Source of the DNA: Sulfurimonas sp. SAG-AH-194-L11
GTDB taxonomy: Bacteria; Campylobacterota; Campylobacteria; Campylobacterales; Sulfurimonadaceae
Length of the DNA: 52,513 nt
Direction: 5' to 3'
Assembly: GCF_029215995.1 (NCBI RefSeq)
Contig: NZ_JAEMVB010000013.1
Location: forward strand, 1 to 52,513
Shown here: positions 8,294-18,355 of the stretch, one piece after another
Numbering within the stretch: the stretch's first letter is position 1
Layout of the letters: each line of letters begins with the position of its first letter
Notes under the pieces: model-generated
What the model was told of the DNA's origin: nothing
Seen by the model: the letters and a program-made list of their open reading frames with translations, nothing else
Database searches by the model: none
Program-made: the position numbers and the translations under genes

Positions 8294-9136
8294 CTAAGAA
8301 GTATAAATTAATTTCTCGTCTATTTTATTTCCTTTTATCTCAACATAACGCATTGGGTACATGTCAAGGTCAAGCGGTCTGACAAAACCACGAGTAACAA
8401 TCATTTTTGTATGGTCTAACTCTTTTACTGAGTCTATATGTTTATGACCTGAGAGTGTAAGGATGAGGTTGTGGTAGCGAAAGAGTCTTTTTTGTACTTC
8501 CTTGGAGTTGTTGAGTACATACTTGTGTATATCTTTTTGCTCAGTACCACCCCAGTAGTTTGTGTATGGATGGTGATTTAAGATAACTGTAGGTTTTTTA
8601 TTTTGTAAGGCTCTCTCAGCAAACGCCATTGTGTGCTCAGTATAAAGACCATTATTAGCATCTTTTATGCAGCTATCAAGACCTAATATATTAAACCCTT
8701 TTATCTCTAAGAGCCAGTCGTTTTTATTTACACTAAGACCTTTTCCATTTACGAACATATTTTTAAATTCCTCTTCATATATACCGTCTTTAGGTTTAGG
8801 GCTTGATTCTTTATTCCCACGAACTACAAGTGATGGACAGTGAAGTGTTTGGATTATCTCTTTAAAAACTTTTGCATCTTGATCTCCTGATACATTATTG
8901 TTAAAGTTGTCACCACCAAACATTACAAAGTCTAAGTCTTTATAGTTCTCATTGATAAAACTCGCCATAAGTTTCATTGAATCAACACTATCACTATCAC
9001 TTAAATCCATATGAGAGTCAGTCACATGAATAAACTTGAGTGTTTCCTCTTTTGGCGAGCTTGCTTGTCCTGTAAGTGGTATAGCACCTAGTGCAAGTGC
9101 CCCCTTTATAAAACCTCTTCTTGATATTTCTGACAT
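8294..9136 (-). CDS. Tat-exported metallophosphoesterase
   Basis: A 280-residue calcineurin-like phosphoesterase with a twin-arginine signal (ISRRGFIKGALALGAIPLTG, residues 4-23), so the product is exported folded. Metal-ligand motifs follow in the right order: FIHVTDSHMD (about 35-44), MFGGDNFN (about 72-79), VVRGNKES, LNHHPYTN (about 190) and LSGHKHID (about 231). Substrate is unknown; family members hydrolyse phosphodiesters, nucleotides or glycerophosphodiesters. It probably acts in the periplasm. Co-oriented with waaC and the acyltransferase. Confidence 0.85.
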   Translation of the reverse strand: MSEISRRGFIKGALALGAIPLTGQASSPKEETLKFIHVTDSHMDLSDSDSVDSMKLMASFINENYKDLDFVMFGGDNFNNNVSGDQDAKVFKEIIQTLHCPSLVVRGNKESSPKPKDGIYEEEFKNMFVNGKGLSVNKNDWLLEIKGFNILGLDSCIKDANNGLYTEHTMAFAERALQNKKPTVILNHHPYTNYWGGTEQKDIHKYVLNNSKEVQKRLFRYHNLILTLSGHKHIDSVKELDHTKMIVTRGFVRPLDLDMYPMRYVEIKGNKIDEKLIYTS

Positions 9137-9236
9137 ACAAAACCTTTATAATATGGAATATTTTAAGATATTATATCGAGCTATGGTTAATTATTAACTC
9201 AATTTTGTTACACTATTCTTATAAAAGGAATTAAAT

Positions 9237-9710
9237 ATGGCATTAAGTTTTGAAATCATTTTATATATTATCGGTGGGATTGTAGTTGGATGGATCTTAA
9301 GTTTTATTAAGTCAAGATTTGAAGTGGCAAAATATAAAAAAGAGTTAAAAGAGTATAAAGAGCATTTAAATAGGCAGATGAAGATTACTAATGAGGGGAG
9401 TAAGGCTCAAGAAGATGAACTTCAAAAACTCAAAAAAGAGAATGAGAACCTTCGTATTAGTGTGCAAACCTTAGGACAAAAACCAGGTCGTGCAGAAATA
9501 AGACTTTTAAATATTTATGATTCTGCCTTGCGTAAGATGCAGATGAATGCTCCAGGTTTTTCAACTGCTTGGGAAATGTCACTACAAGAGGCTGAGAGTG
9601 AATATGAAGCAAACGAAAGAGGTTTAAAGTCTATTATTAAAAGAGTGTTTAAACCAAGCCTTTCTCAGAGTACAGAACCACAAGTCAAAGAAATCAAAGA
9701 TTTATCATAA
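9237..9710 (+). CDS. Membrane-anchored coiled-coil protein
   Basis: A 157-residue protein with one N-terminal membrane helix (ILYIIGGIVVGWILSFIKSR, residues about 8-27), a coiled coil (about 28-80, rich in Lys/Glu heptads), and a conserved-looking segment GRAEIRLLNIYDSALRKMQM. I do not recognise a named family. The ribosome site AAAGGA lies 7 bases upstream. It is followed by the PDC-sensor gene on the same strand after 42 bases, so a shared transcript is plausible. Role unknown, perhaps scaffolding at the inner membrane. Confidence 0.7.
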   Translation: MALSFEIILYIIGGIVVGWILSFIKSRFEVAKYKKELKEYKEHLNRQMKITNEGSKAQEDELQKLKKENENLRISVQTLGQKPGRAEIRLLNIYDSALRKMQMNAPGFSTAWEMSLQEAESEYEANERGLKSIIKRVFKPSLSQSTEPQVKEIKDLS

Positions 9711-9752
9711 ATTTGATATGATTCGCATAATTTTAATTTCAAGGGGTGTGTG

Positions 9753-10667
9753 ATGGTTGCAGCAGATATAGAACTCTTTAGCAGAGGTCGAACAAAGGCT
9801 AGAGCTTATTTTTGTTATCTATTTGAAAAAAATATTCCAAATAGATTACCTTCTTTAAGCGAAGAGATGATTCTTCCTCGTCTACGTAAAATTAAAGCAG
9901 ATTTAGAAAACTGTGAGGGTGTTTATCTATTAGATGCTCAAGGTGTTCAGGTTACTCCTACATATACAGAAAATAAAGAGATTCCTGAAGATATAGGAAA
10001 AATTCGTGCAAATCGTGCATACTATTATCGTGCAGTACGAGAAGAGCGTTGTACAATTACCGACCCTTACCCATCTCTGATTACAGGTACACTTACAGTT
10101 ACAGCGTCAGTACCAATCTTTTCTGAGACAGGTGAACTTAAATATGTAGCCTGTTTAGACATGCCTTTTGAAGCAGTATTAAAAATTTCTCATATGAACA
10201 CAAAAGATATGTTTTTTGCGAAACTATTTAAGTTTTCATATGCTGTTTTTGCATTTGCTTTAATGGCAGTTTCTGTTTTACTTTTTACACATGCAATCCA
10301 AGACTTTTTTACACAAAATATAGGTCTACACATATTATCAATAGATGCAATGTTCAAAGCAACGATTTTACTAACCCTCTCCTTGGCTATATTTGATCTT
10401 GCCAAAACACTTGTTGAAGAAGAAGTCCTAGGGCAACATAAGGAACATAATATTTCCGGTCCACATAAGACTATGGTGAAGTTTTTAGGAAGTATTATTA
10501 TTGCTCTGTCTATTGAGGCACTTATGCTCGTCTTTAAGTTTGCTCTTACTGATCCAAACAAACTGATGTATGCTATTTATATTATTGGTGGCGTTTCACT
10601 TCTTATAATGAGTTTAGCGGTCTATATCAAGTTTACGAAAAGTAAACAGTTTAGAGAGGAATCATGA
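9753..10667 (+). CDS. PDC sensor-domain membrane protein
   Basis: About 304 residues. The N-terminal region (about 1-145) reads as a PDC/dCache-type ligand-sensing domain, with GVYLLDAQGVQVTPTY, then NRAYYYRAVREERCTITDPY and LTVTASVPIFSETGELKYVA, the pattern seen in chemoreceptors and sensor kinases. Unlike those, it is followed only by three or four membrane helices (about 160-300) and no signalling output domain. There is no N-terminal membrane helix, so the sensor may be cytoplasmic. The ATG at 9753 has AAGGGG 6 bases upstream. Its stop overlaps the hisH start as ATGA, an unexpected coupling to histidine synthesis. Confidence 0.75.
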   Translation: MVAADIELFSRGRTKARAYFCYLFEKNIPNRLPSLSEEMILPRLRKIKADLENCEGVYLLDAQGVQVTPTYTENKEIPEDIGKIRANRAYYYRAVREERCTITDPYPSLITGTLTVTASVPIFSETGELKYVACLDMPFEAVLKISHMNTKDMFFAKLFKFSYAVFAFALMAVSVLLFTHAIQDFFTQNIGLHILSIDAMFKATILLTLSLAIFDLAKTLVEEEVLGQHKEHNISGPHKTMVKFLGSIIIALSIEALMLVFKFALTDPNKLMYAIYIIGGVSLLIMSLAVYIKFTKSKQFREES

Positions 10668-11275
10668 TAGGAATTGTTGACTATAAGATGGGTAATCTTG
10701 CGAGTGTACAAAATGCTTTTGCTAAACTTGGTACCGAGACAGTTGTTGTGAGTGATCCAGATAAGTTTAAAGAGTATGATAAATTAATCCTTCCAGGAGT
10801 TGGCGCTTTTGGTGATGCGATGGATCATTTAAAAGAGCGAAATATGATTGCTGCGATTAAGGAGTTTTCTCAAAGCAAAAAGCCTATTTTAGGTATTTGC
10901 CTTGGTATGCAACTTCTATTTGAGAGTAGTGAAGAGTTCGGAAAGCATGAAGGACTTGGACTTATAAAAGGCCATATAAAAGCTTTTGATGAACAGAAGT
11001 TTTCTATGCCATTAAAAGTGCCACATATGGGATGGAATAGAATGTTTACAACAAATCATCCACTTTTTGATGGTTTAGATGAAAATCATTATCTTTATTT
11101 TGTGCATACTTTTCATATTGTAGGTGCTGATAAAAATGATATTATAGGTGAAACAGAGTATGGGTATAGGTTTACTTCTGCTGTTGCACATGAAAATATT
11201 ATGGGAATACAACCACACCCAGAAAAAAGCCATGAGAATGGACTTAAAATTCTTGAAAATTTTATAAAACTATAG
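10664..11275 (+). CDS. hisH: Imidazole glycerol phosphate synthase, glutaminase subunit
   Basis: A 203-residue class I glutamine amidotransferase that supplies ammonia to HisF in histidine biosynthesis. The N-terminal IVDYKMGNLASVQNAF, the oxyanion strand LPGVGAFGDAM, the nucleophile motif PILGICLGMQLLF (Cys about residue 81) and the catalytic His-Glu in GIQPHPEKS are all present. It overlaps the preceding sensor gene by 4 bases and is followed by hisA after 12 bases; hisF is not in the window. Confidence 0.96.
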   Translation: MIGIVDYKMGNLASVQNAFAKLGTETVVVSDPDKFKEYDKLILPGVGAFGDAMDHLKERNMIAAIKEFSQSKKPILGICLGMQLLFESSEEFGKHEGLGLIKGHIKAFDEQKFSMPLKVPHMGWNRMFTTNHPLFDGLDENHYLYFVHTFHIVGADKNDIIGETEYGYRFTSAVAHENIMGIQPHPEKSHENGLKILENFIKL

Positions 11276-11287
11276 GAAATATATATA

Positions 11288-11998
11288 ATGACTTTATACC
11301 CCGCAATTGACTTAAAAGATGGACAGGCAGTAAGACTTACAAAAGGTCTTATGGATAGTGCAAAAGTATACTCAAATGAGCCATACGAACTTGTAAAAAA
11401 GTTTGAAGAGATGGGTGCAGAGTGGGTACATTTAGTGGACTTAAATGGTGCCTTTGCTGGAGAACCTAAGAACCTTGAGTCTATCATTAAAATCCGTGCA
11501 AATTGTAATGTTAAACTTGAGCTCGGTGGTGGTATTCGTGATGAAGCGACAATCGTAAAAATGTTAGAAATTGGAATCGATAGAATTATTTTAGGAAGTA
11601 TCGCAGTTAAAAATCCACAGTTTGTCCGTGATATGGCAGCTAAGTATCCCATAGCAGTTGGAATAGATGCAATAGATGGTTATGTGGCAGTTGAAGGTTG
11701 GGGTGAAGTCTCGACTATGAAAGCAACTGACTTAGCTAAAGAGTTCGCAAATGCAGGTGTTGAAGCTATCATCTGTACTGATGTTGGAAAAGATGGAACA
11801 CTAAGTGGTGTTAATGTAGACTTTACCTTAGATATCGCACGTGCATCAGGTGTAAGTACTATAGCAAGTGGTGGCGTTAAAGATGCAAGTGATATAGAGG
11901 CTCTTATCGCTACAAAAGAAGTTGATGGCGTTATCATAGGAAAAGCTTACTATGAGGGAAGACTTGACTTAGAAAAGATGTTTAAATTACTTGATTAA
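11288..11998 (+). CDS. hisA: ProFAR isomerase (HisA)
   Basis: A 236-residue beta-alpha barrel that isomerises N'-(phosphoribosylformimino)-AICAR-phosphate in histidine biosynthesis. Catalytic Asp in [15 protein letters not shown] (residue about 8), the second Asp in [13 protein letters not shown] (about 127-160 region), and both phosphate-binding loops, LELGGGIRD and [11 protein letters not shown], are present. The product sits just after hisH in an operon, upstream of a short spacer before cheY. Confidence 0.96.
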   Translation: MTLYPAIDLKDGQAVRLTKGLMDSAKVYSNEPYELVKKFEEMGAEWVHLVDLNGAFAGEPKNLESIIKIRANCNVKLELGGGIRDEATIVKMLEIGIDRIILGSIAVKNPQFVRDMAAKYPIAVGIDAIDGYVAVEGWGEVSTMKATDLAKEFANAGVEAIICTDVGKDGTLSGVNVDFTLDIARASGVSTIASGGVKDASDIEALIATKEVDGVIIGKAYYEGRLDLEKMFKLLD

Positions 11999-12067
11999 TT
12001 GTAATCAAATGAAAATTTTGGTATTATTGTCATTAAAATTTGTAAATTATTATAAAAAGGATTGCAG

Positions 12068-12439
12068 TTGAAATTACTTGTTGTTGATGACAGTTCTACA
12101 ATGCGTCGTATTATTAAAAACACTCTTGCTCGTTTAGGTTATAAAGATATTTTAGAGGGTGCTGATGGTGTCGAAGGTTGGGCACAAATGGATGCCAATC
12201 CAGATATTGATATGCTCATTACTGACTGGAATATGCCAGAGATGAATGGTCTTGAACTAGTATTAAAAGTTCGTGCTGATGCTCGCTTTAAAGACACTCC
12301 TATTATTATGGTTACAACAGAAGGTGGTAAGGCTGAGGTTATTACTGCTCTTAAAGCTGGTGTAAACAACTATATTGTAAAACCTTTTACACCTGCGGTA
12401 CTAAAAGAAAAACTTGGTGCTGTTATGGGTATTGCTTAG
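12068..12439 (+). CDS. cheY: Chemotaxis response regulator CheY
   Basis: A single receiver domain of about 123 residues. Acidic pair in LLVVDDSSTMRR, phospho-acceptor Asp in ITDWNMPEMNG (about residue 55), Thr in IIMVTTEGG (about 85) and Lys in YIVKPFTPA (about 107) are complete, which is the CheY pattern. It shuttles phosphate from CheA to the flagellar motor. I use the TTG at 12068 because AAAAGG lies 7 bases upstream; a TTG at 12062 is too close to that site. Followed by prmA after 2 bases and ftsH, a typical gene order in this group. Confidence 0.93.
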   Translation: MKLLVVDDSSTMRRIIKNTLARLGYKDILEGADGVEGWAQMDANPDIDMLITDWNMPEMNGLELVLKVRADARFKDTPIIMVTTEGGKAEVITALKAGVNNYIVKPFTPAVLKEKLGAVMGIA

Positions 12440-12441
12440 TA

Positions 12442-13269
12442 ATGCCTGAGCACTACTATCAGTTAGTAGTTAAACTTTCTTCTCATCATTCACTTTTTTC
12501 TGATTTTTTATCTGACACATTACCTGTAGGTTTTGAAGAGACAGATACGGGATTCATTATAAGAAGTGAAGAAAATCTAGATACTATTATTTGGGGACTA
12601 GAACAGTTTACTGAAGCACTTCAAAAAGCACTTGGTGAGACTATTGAACTTGAGTGCGAACAGACAAAACTTCAAAATAGTGACTGGGTAAAAAACTATC
12701 AAGATAGTATACAACCCTTAGCAATTGAGAAGTTTTATATCTACCCGACATGGGAAAAACCTAATCCAGACTTACTTAACATCGTTATAGACCCTGCTTT
12801 AGCTTTCGGAACTGGGCATCATCCGACAACTGCTTCTGCATTAAGAGCAATATCAAAGTATGTAAATGCAGGTGACAGAGTTTTAGATGTTGGTTGTGGT
12901 AGTGGTATTTTAAGTATGGCTGCTATGAAACTTGGTGCAATAGTGGATGCTTGTGATACAGACCCTATATCGGTTGAAAACTCAGAAGTAAATGCCAAAC
13001 TTAATGGTCTTGTTTTTAACAAAATTTGGGAAGGCTCCTCTTCTTTAGTAGATAAAAAGTATAATTTTGTTGTGGCAAATATAGTTGCTGATGTTTTAAC
13101 ATTTATAGCGAATGATTTAAAAAAGGCATTAGAAGATGACGGAATTTTAGTTTTATCTGGTATTTTAGACAAGTATGAAGATAAAGTGTTACGCTTCTAT
13201 AAAGATTGTGAAGTGATAGAAAAGATAGCCCAAGATGAATGGGTTACATTAATTTTAAAAAGAAAATAA
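12442..13269 (+). CDS. prmA: Ribosomal protein L11 methyltransferase
   Basis: A 275-residue SAM-dependent methyltransferase that trimethylates ribosomal protein L11. The specific PrmA signature DPALAFGTGHHPTTASAL (residues about 114-131) precedes SAM motif I VLDVGCGSGILSMAA (about 147) and the NPPF-like position NIVADVL. Length is normal. It starts 2 bases after cheY and is followed by ftsH after 12 bases, so cheY-prmA-ftsH-psd-like are likely one operon. Confidence 0.95.
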   Translation: MPEHYYQLVVKLSSHHSLFSDFLSDTLPVGFEETDTGFIIRSEENLDTIIWGLEQFTEALQKALGETIELECEQTKLQNSDWVKNYQDSIQPLAIEKFYIYPTWEKPNPDLLNIVIDPALAFGTGHHPTTASALRAISKYVNAGDRVLDVGCGSGILSMAAMKLGAIVDACDTDPISVENSEVNAKLNGLVFNKIWEGSSSLVDKKYNFVVANIVADVLTFIANDLKKALEDDGILVLSGILDKYEDKVLRFYKDCEVIEKIAQDEWVTLILKRK

Positions 13270-13281
13270 AAAGAGATAATA

Positions 13282-15252
13282 ATGGCTGAGAACGATAATA
13301 AAAACGATAATAATAATTTTTTTAATAAAAACCCACTGATAACATTTGCAGTTTTTTCAATTGTAATAATAGGTGTATTTAAAATGCTAGTAGGCGACGG
13401 TGCAAGTGCAAATGGAGCCTTAGGAAATACTAGTAAGCGTGTTCAGCAGGTAAGTTACTCAAAAATGAAGTCACTTGTTGACTCTAAAAGTGTAAGTAAG
13501 GTAGAAATAGGACAGAGTTACATTAAAGCAACATCCTCGACAGGTTCTACAATTTATACTACACGTATTGTTAAAGGTGACACTAAACTTGTAGAAGCAC
13601 TTGATAAGAATGGCATAGAGTACGAAGGTTTTTCAGAGACAAACTGGTTTACTGAGATGTTTGGATGGCTATTTCCATTTTTACTTATCATTGGTATTTG
13701 GATGTTTTTTGCAGGTCGTATGCAAAAAAGTATGGGTGGTGGTCTTCTTGGTATGGGTAACTCTAAAAAGATGGTTAACTCAGAAAAACCAGATACAAAA
13801 TTTGATGATGTTGCAGGTGTAGAAGAGGCAAAAGAAGAAGTTCAAGAGATTGTAGATTTTTTAAAGTATCCTGCTCGTTATGTTGAGATAGGAGCTAAAA
13901 TTCCTAAGGGAGTACTTCTTGTAGGTAGCCCAGGTACTGGTAAAACTCTTCTTGCTAAAGCAGTAGCGGGTGAAGCTGAAGTGCCTTTTTTCTCTGTAAC
14001 GGGATCTAGTTTTATAGAGATGTTTGTTGGTGTTGGTGCAGCACGTGTTCGCGATCTGTTTGAGCAGGCTAAAAAAGATGCTCCGAGTATTATATTTATC
14101 GATGAAATAGATGCTATCGGTAAGAGTCGTGCGAGTGGTGCTAATATGGGTGGAAATGATGAGCGAGAACAGACACTAAATCAACTTTTAGCAGAGATGG
14201 ATGGTTTTGGTACTGACACACCTGTTATTATTTTAGCAGCTACAAATAGACCAGAGATACTAGATCAAGCACTACTTCGTCCTGGACGTTTTGACAGACA
14301 AGTTCTTGTTGATAAGCCTGACTTTGAGGGACGTGTGAAAATCCTTCATGTACATATGAAAAATGTAAAAATGGATAAAGATGTAGATGTTGAAGAAGTA
14401 GCTCGTTTGACTGCTGGTTTAGCAGGTGCAGACTTAGCTAATATTATCAATGAAGGTGCACTACTTGCAGGACGAAAAAGTCAAAAAACTGTAAAGCAAA
14501 AAGATCTTTTTGAGTCAGTTGAGCGTGCTTTAGCTGGTCTTGCTAAAAAGTCTCGTCGTATTAATCCAAAAGAGAAGAAGATAGTTGCTTACCATGAGAG
14601 TGGTCATGCACTTTTAGCTGAAACAACTGTTGGTGCTAAAAAAGTATCTAAGGTTTCTATCGTTCCTCGTGGTCTTGCAGCTCTTGGATATACTCTGAAT
14701 AAACCAGAAGAAAATAGATTTATGATGCAAAAGCATGAGTTGTGGGCAGAAGTAGATGTTCTTTTAGGTGGACGTGCAGCTGAGCAAGTATTCATAGGTG
14801 AAATCTCAACAGGTGCAGGAAATGACCTAGAACGTGCAACTGACATCATCAAGTCAATGGTGCAAACATACGGTATGAGTGATATCGCAGGACTAATGGT
14901 TCTAGAAAAATCACGCCAGTCATTTTTAGGTGGACCACAACAAGCAATGCGTGAGTACAGTGAGAAAATGGCTGAGGATATGGATGAGTTCATTAAAACA
15001 TCACTTCAAGAACGCTATGAGGTTGTTGTAGCTAGACTAGAAGAGTATAAAGATGCTATTGAAGATATGGTTGCATTACTTTATAAAAAAGAGAATATCA
15101 CAGGTGATGAAGTTCGTGATATTCTTATTAGTTTTGAGAAAAAGAATAACATGGAGTCTAAGGTAGATAGCGAATTTGATGAAATCACAGAAGAGTTAAA
15201 AATTGATGCTTCTATGATAGATAAGTCTCAAGCGAAGAGTAATGAAGACTAA
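13282..15252 (+). CDS. ftsH: ATP-dependent zinc metalloprotease FtsH
   Basis: A 656-residue membrane AAA+ protease for quality control of membrane and short-lived proteins. In order: two membrane helices (about 19-38 and 118-137), Walker [14 protein letters not shown] (Ser where most homologues have Pro), Walker [12 protein letters not shown], second region of homology with [20 protein letters not shown], and the zinc site HESGH (about 436-440) with the downstream Asp in GNDLERAT. All catalytic residues are intact. Its end overlaps the Psd-like gene by 11 bases. Confidence 0.97.
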   Translation: MAENDNKNDNNNFFNKNPLITFAVFSIVIIGVFKMLVGDGASANGALGNTSKRVQQVSYSKMKSLVDSKSVSKVEIGQSYIKATSSTGSTIYTTRIVKGDTKLVEALDKNGIEYEGFSETNWFTEMFGWLFPFLLIIGIWMFFAGRMQKSMGGGLLGMGNSKKMVNSEKPDTKFDDVAGVEEAKEEVQEIVDFLKYPARYVEIGAKIPKGVLLVGSPGTGKTLLAKAVAGEAEVPFFSVTGSSFIEMFVGVGAARVRDLFEQAKKDAPSIIFIDEIDAIGKSRASGANMGGNDEREQTLNQLLAEMDGFGTDTPVIILAATNRPEILDQALLRPGRFDRQVLVDKPDFEGRVKILHVHMKNVKMDKDVDVEEVARLTAGLAGADLANIINEGALLAGRKSQKTVKQKDLFESVERALAGLAKKSRRINPKEKKIVAYHESGHALLAETTVGAKKVSKVSIVPRGLAALGYTLNKPEENRFMMQKHELWAEVDVLLGGRAAEQVFIGEISTGAGNDLERATDIIKSMVQTYGMSDIAGLMVLEKSRQSFLGGPQQAMREYSEKMAEDMDEFIKTSLQERYEVVVARLEEYKDAIEDMVALLYKKENITGDEVRDILISFEKKNNMESKVDSEFDEITEELKIDASMIDKSQAKSNED

Positions 15253-15874
15253 CTTACTTCCTCTTGCTAAAGAAGGTCTAAGCTATTTTATTTATAGTTT
15301 AGCCTCTGTAGTATTGTTTTTATTTTTAGATTTTGACCTCTTAGCTTTTTTCACATCTCTTATTACACTTTTTATTGCTTACTCATTTAGAAACCCTGAA
15401 CGCGAACTGAAGCTATTTGAACCTACTAGTTTTCTCTCTCCTGTTGATGGTATTATCCAAAGTATAGAAGAGTTACAGAGTGATAAGTATGCATATAAAA
15501 TAGTAATACAGAGCTCTTTGAGTGATGTGTCAGTTTTACGTTCTCCAGCAAATGCAAGTGTAAGTAAAGTGCTAAAAAAGAATGGAACCAGAGTCTCTGT
15601 AAACTCTAAACTTTTCAGATCACTCAATGAAAATACAGAAATATCTTTTATAACACAAGAGAAGAATATATTTAAGCTCATCCATCGTTTAGGAAAAAGC
15701 TTTGCACCTCTTGTTATAGAGTTATATGAGGGACAAAAACTTGTTCAAACTGCAAGATATGGACTTATGTTAAACGGACAAACAAGTATCTATTTACCTC
15801 AAAATTTTAGAGTTAATATTAATGTTGGCTCAGAAGTAAAAGCTTCAGAATCACTTATTGGTTATTTTTCTTAA
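15242..15874 (+). CDS. Phosphatidylserine decarboxylase-related protein lacking the Gly-Ser cleavage site
   Basis: A 210-residue protein with the overall plan of short (PSD-A-like) phosphatidylserine decarboxylases: two N-terminal membrane helices, YSFRNPERE, FLSPVDGIIQSIEE (about 62-75), a middle beta region, and an end with TSIYLPQNFRVNINVGSEVKA. Canonical short Psd has Gly-Ser before V-x-x-YLP, the bond that self-cleaves to make the pyruvoyl cofactor. Here that position reads LNGQTSIYLP, so the Gly-Ser pair is absent and activity as a decarboxylase is doubtful. Starts within ftsH and converges on the TPR gene with a 20-base overlap. Confidence 0.78.
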   Translation: MKTNLLPLAKEGLSYFIYSLASVVLFLFLDFDLLAFFTSLITLFIAYSFRNPERELKLFEPTSFLSPVDGIIQSIEELQSDKYAYKIVIQSSLSDVSVLRSPANASVSKVLKKNGTRVSVNSKLFRSLNENTEISFITQEKNIFKLIHRLGKSFAPLVIELYEGQKLVQTARYGLMLNGQTSIYLPQNFRVNINVGSEVKASESLIGYFS

Positions 15875-18185
15875 AGAGTAACTCATCTGTATCTATGTCA
15901 AAATCAAAGTAATTTGATATAAACTCATCCTTCTCTATTCTTGAGAGTTGAATCACAGCACCTTTATTATTTTTAGCTTCTAAATATAATAGGGCAAGTG
16001 CATAGCGACTTTCATAAAAGTTACCATTTTTAAGTTTTGATAACTCTAGTAGTGCAATAGCATTTTCATGATGCGATGCAACTGTTGATGCTAGAGCACC
16101 AAGAAAGAGTGTATATGCATCTTGAACCTTTAGTTCATCTATAAGGTGGTTATAAAGGGTGTAGGACTCTTCAAACTGTTTATCATAGAGCGACGCCAAG
16201 GCTAATGCACTCTCTATCTCATACGTTTCATCACTAGTAGTCGCAAGTACTTGTTTAAGTTGTTGACGTAAAAAATAAAGTCGTCCGATAATGAGATTTT
16301 CTTGTATATATAAGTATCGAGTGATGTAAGGTCCATAATACAAATCATTAAAACTGAACTTAATATTCTTTAGATAGTTTAATACACTAAAAGCATACTC
16401 TTTTGTTTTGAGTTTAGAAAAATGGGAGTCTATATATAAGAGATGTGGTAGTATCTCATCAGGAAGTAATATAGTGAGTGTGGTACTGGCTTTTTTTGCT
16501 ACTTCTAATTTGTTAAGTTTTAAGGCAATAATTGTATTTAATAAAAGGTATAGGGGTCTTTTTTTATAATTATGATCTAGCCAATCAACAGCAGAAAGAT
16601 AGTTGTTGTCACTAAGAAAAAGGAGTGTTTTATATAACTCTTTTTCTTCACTCATCTCTTCATCATTTATAGCACTTGTAATTATAGAACGAATTTTCTT
16701 AGAGTCTTTGTTCATAAGCTGACTAGTCATTATTGCATAAATTCCAGAAAGATAGTTTTTTGCATCTAGGTAGTAAGAGCGTAGAAAGTGCTCATTAGCT
16801 TTTTTCATATCTCCCATCTGAGCATATGTTAAAGCTAGGTTATACTGCAATATAGAGTGTTTTGGTTGTATCTTAACCAATGCGAGTAACTCATGATTTG
16901 CATTTCGTATTTTTAAGTTTAGCGCTTTTTTAATAGCTTTAGTTATTCCCATATTTACATTTGATGCTGCAGAACTCGTTTGAAGATACTCTTTTGCAGA
17001 TTGTATATTGTCTATATATATATTTGCATTTCCCTTGCGGATGTAACTAATTGTTTGATTCGCATTAAATATTTTATAGGGAGAAAATGCAAATATCTTT
17101 TGGTAAATGGTATTTTTTGCATTTAAAACATTTTTTCTATAGTGCTTTTGTGCTTTTTCCACATTAAAAAGTGAAGACTTCAGTTTTACTTTTATGGGGT
17201 AGTGAGTATAAACTTCATCCGGATACATATCAGTAATATTTTTTATTTTATTCGCTGCTTTTTGTAAGTTACCTAGTTTTATGTTTATAAGTCCAAGTGC
17301 AAGTTGTGATTTAACAGGTTGAATATTTTTAATGATTGCATCATCAAAATGGCTGAGTGCTAGAGGGAAGTCACCTACTCGTGCATATAAGAGCCCGAGA
17401 CTAAAGTCATCTAAGTCATCAAAATTCTGCTCCATAACTTCAATAGCTGCATAATCATTCTCATAGAGTGCATTTATTTTAGCACTGAGATTTTTTTGAA
17501 TATTTGGATACTCTTGTGAGCTAGAGTTTTTAAGAGAGTTAAGAGCATGAAGATAATCTTTCTTATAGTAACTTATAAGTGTGAAGTAGTATGAGTATAG
17601 AGGAGAGTTTACTTCATAGGGTAGATATGCATAAGCAAGACCGATATAGTACTTAAAACTCTCTTCATCATTTAAATGAAGTGCACATACCGCAGCATTG
17701 ATAGCACTTACACATCTCTTTTCATCATTTTTTATAGCTCCTGAAAAGGTGTTAAATGCTTGTTTGTATTGTTTGTTCTTAAGTTGAGCTACTCCGAGGT
17801 TATATTGTGATATTGCTTCACTATAGTGTGCAATATTGGCATATAATGAAAGAGCTTTTTCTTTTGAACCATTTGTGTAAAGATAGTTTGCTTTTGCTAT
17901 CATGTTCTCTAGTTTACTAGGTTCTACAACAGGAATACTTGGTTTTGACAACTTCTCATCTAAAAAATCAACATCAAAGGAGTTGCTCTCTTCGTCTTTG
18001 GAACTTAAACTTAAAAAAGTTATTAGGATGATGACTATAAGTAGGAGTGCTAAACCAGCAAAGATAATTAGCTTTTTTTGTTTAAAACCAGACTTCTCCT
18101 CCTTTGTTTCACCCTCAATGGTATGTGAATCTTCAATAGCTTCATTATCATCAATAATAATTATCTCTTCATCTACTTCTGCCAT
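15855..18185 (-). CDS. Large TPR-repeat membrane protein
   Basis: A 776-residue protein. Residues 1-37 are very acidic (cytoplasmic, with EEIIIIDDNEAIED), followed by one membrane helix (about 38-60, LIIFAGLALLLIVIILITFL) and then about 700 residues of helical tetratricopeptide-type repeats, for example SQYNLGVAQLKNKQYKQAF and LQYNLALTYAQMGDMKKANE. It is probably an inner-membrane scaffold with a periplasmic repeat domain. No enzymatic domain is visible and I cannot assign a pathway. Its stop lies inside the end of the converging Psd-like gene. Confidence 0.8.
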   Translation of the reverse strand: MAEVDEEIIIIDDNEAIEDSHTIEGETKEEKSGFKQKKLIIFAGLALLLIVIILITFLSLSSKDEESNSFDVDFLDEKLSKPSIPVVEPSKLENMIAKANYLYTNGSKEKALSLYANIAHYSEAISQYNLGVAQLKNKQYKQAFNTFSGAIKNDEKRCVSAINAAVCALHLNDEESFKYYIGLAYAYLPYEVNSPLYSYYFTLISYYKKDYLHALNSLKNSSSQEYPNIQKNLSAKINALYENDYAAIEVMEQNFDDLDDFSLGLLYARVGDFPLALSHFDDAIIKNIQPVKSQLALGLINIKLGNLQKAANKIKNITDMYPDEVYTHYPIKVKLKSSLFNVEKAQKHYRKNVLNAKNTIYQKIFAFSPYKIFNANQTISYIRKGNANIYIDNIQSAKEYLQTSSAASNVNMGITKAIKKALNLKIRNANHELLALVKIQPKHSILQYNLALTYAQMGDMKKANEHFLRSYYLDAKNYLSGIYAIMTSQLMNKDSKKIRSIITSAINDEEMSEEKELYKTLLFLSDNNYLSAVDWLDHNYKKRPLYLLLNTIIALKLNKLEVAKKASTTLTILLPDEILPHLLYIDSHFSKLKTKEYAFSVLNYLKNIKFSFNDLYYGPYITRYLYIQENLIIGRLYFLRQQLKQVLATTSDETYEIESALALASLYDKQFEESYTLYNHLIDELKVQDAYTLFLGALASTVASHHENAIALLELSKLKNGNFYESRYALALLYLEAKNNKGAVIQLSRIEKDEFISNYFDFDIDTDELLFKKNNQ

Positions 18186-18355
18186 ACAAAACCTTATCTA
18201 TTTTACTGCTTTATTATAGCAAAAATAGTACCTATATAAGTTTTTCGCTCATGATTATTATGGAGCTTATATTTATAAAGTACTTTTTTATTAGTATGTT
18301 AATTTTTTTTATAATAACTATAATTCTATTATTAAATATAAAAAGGAAATAATTT

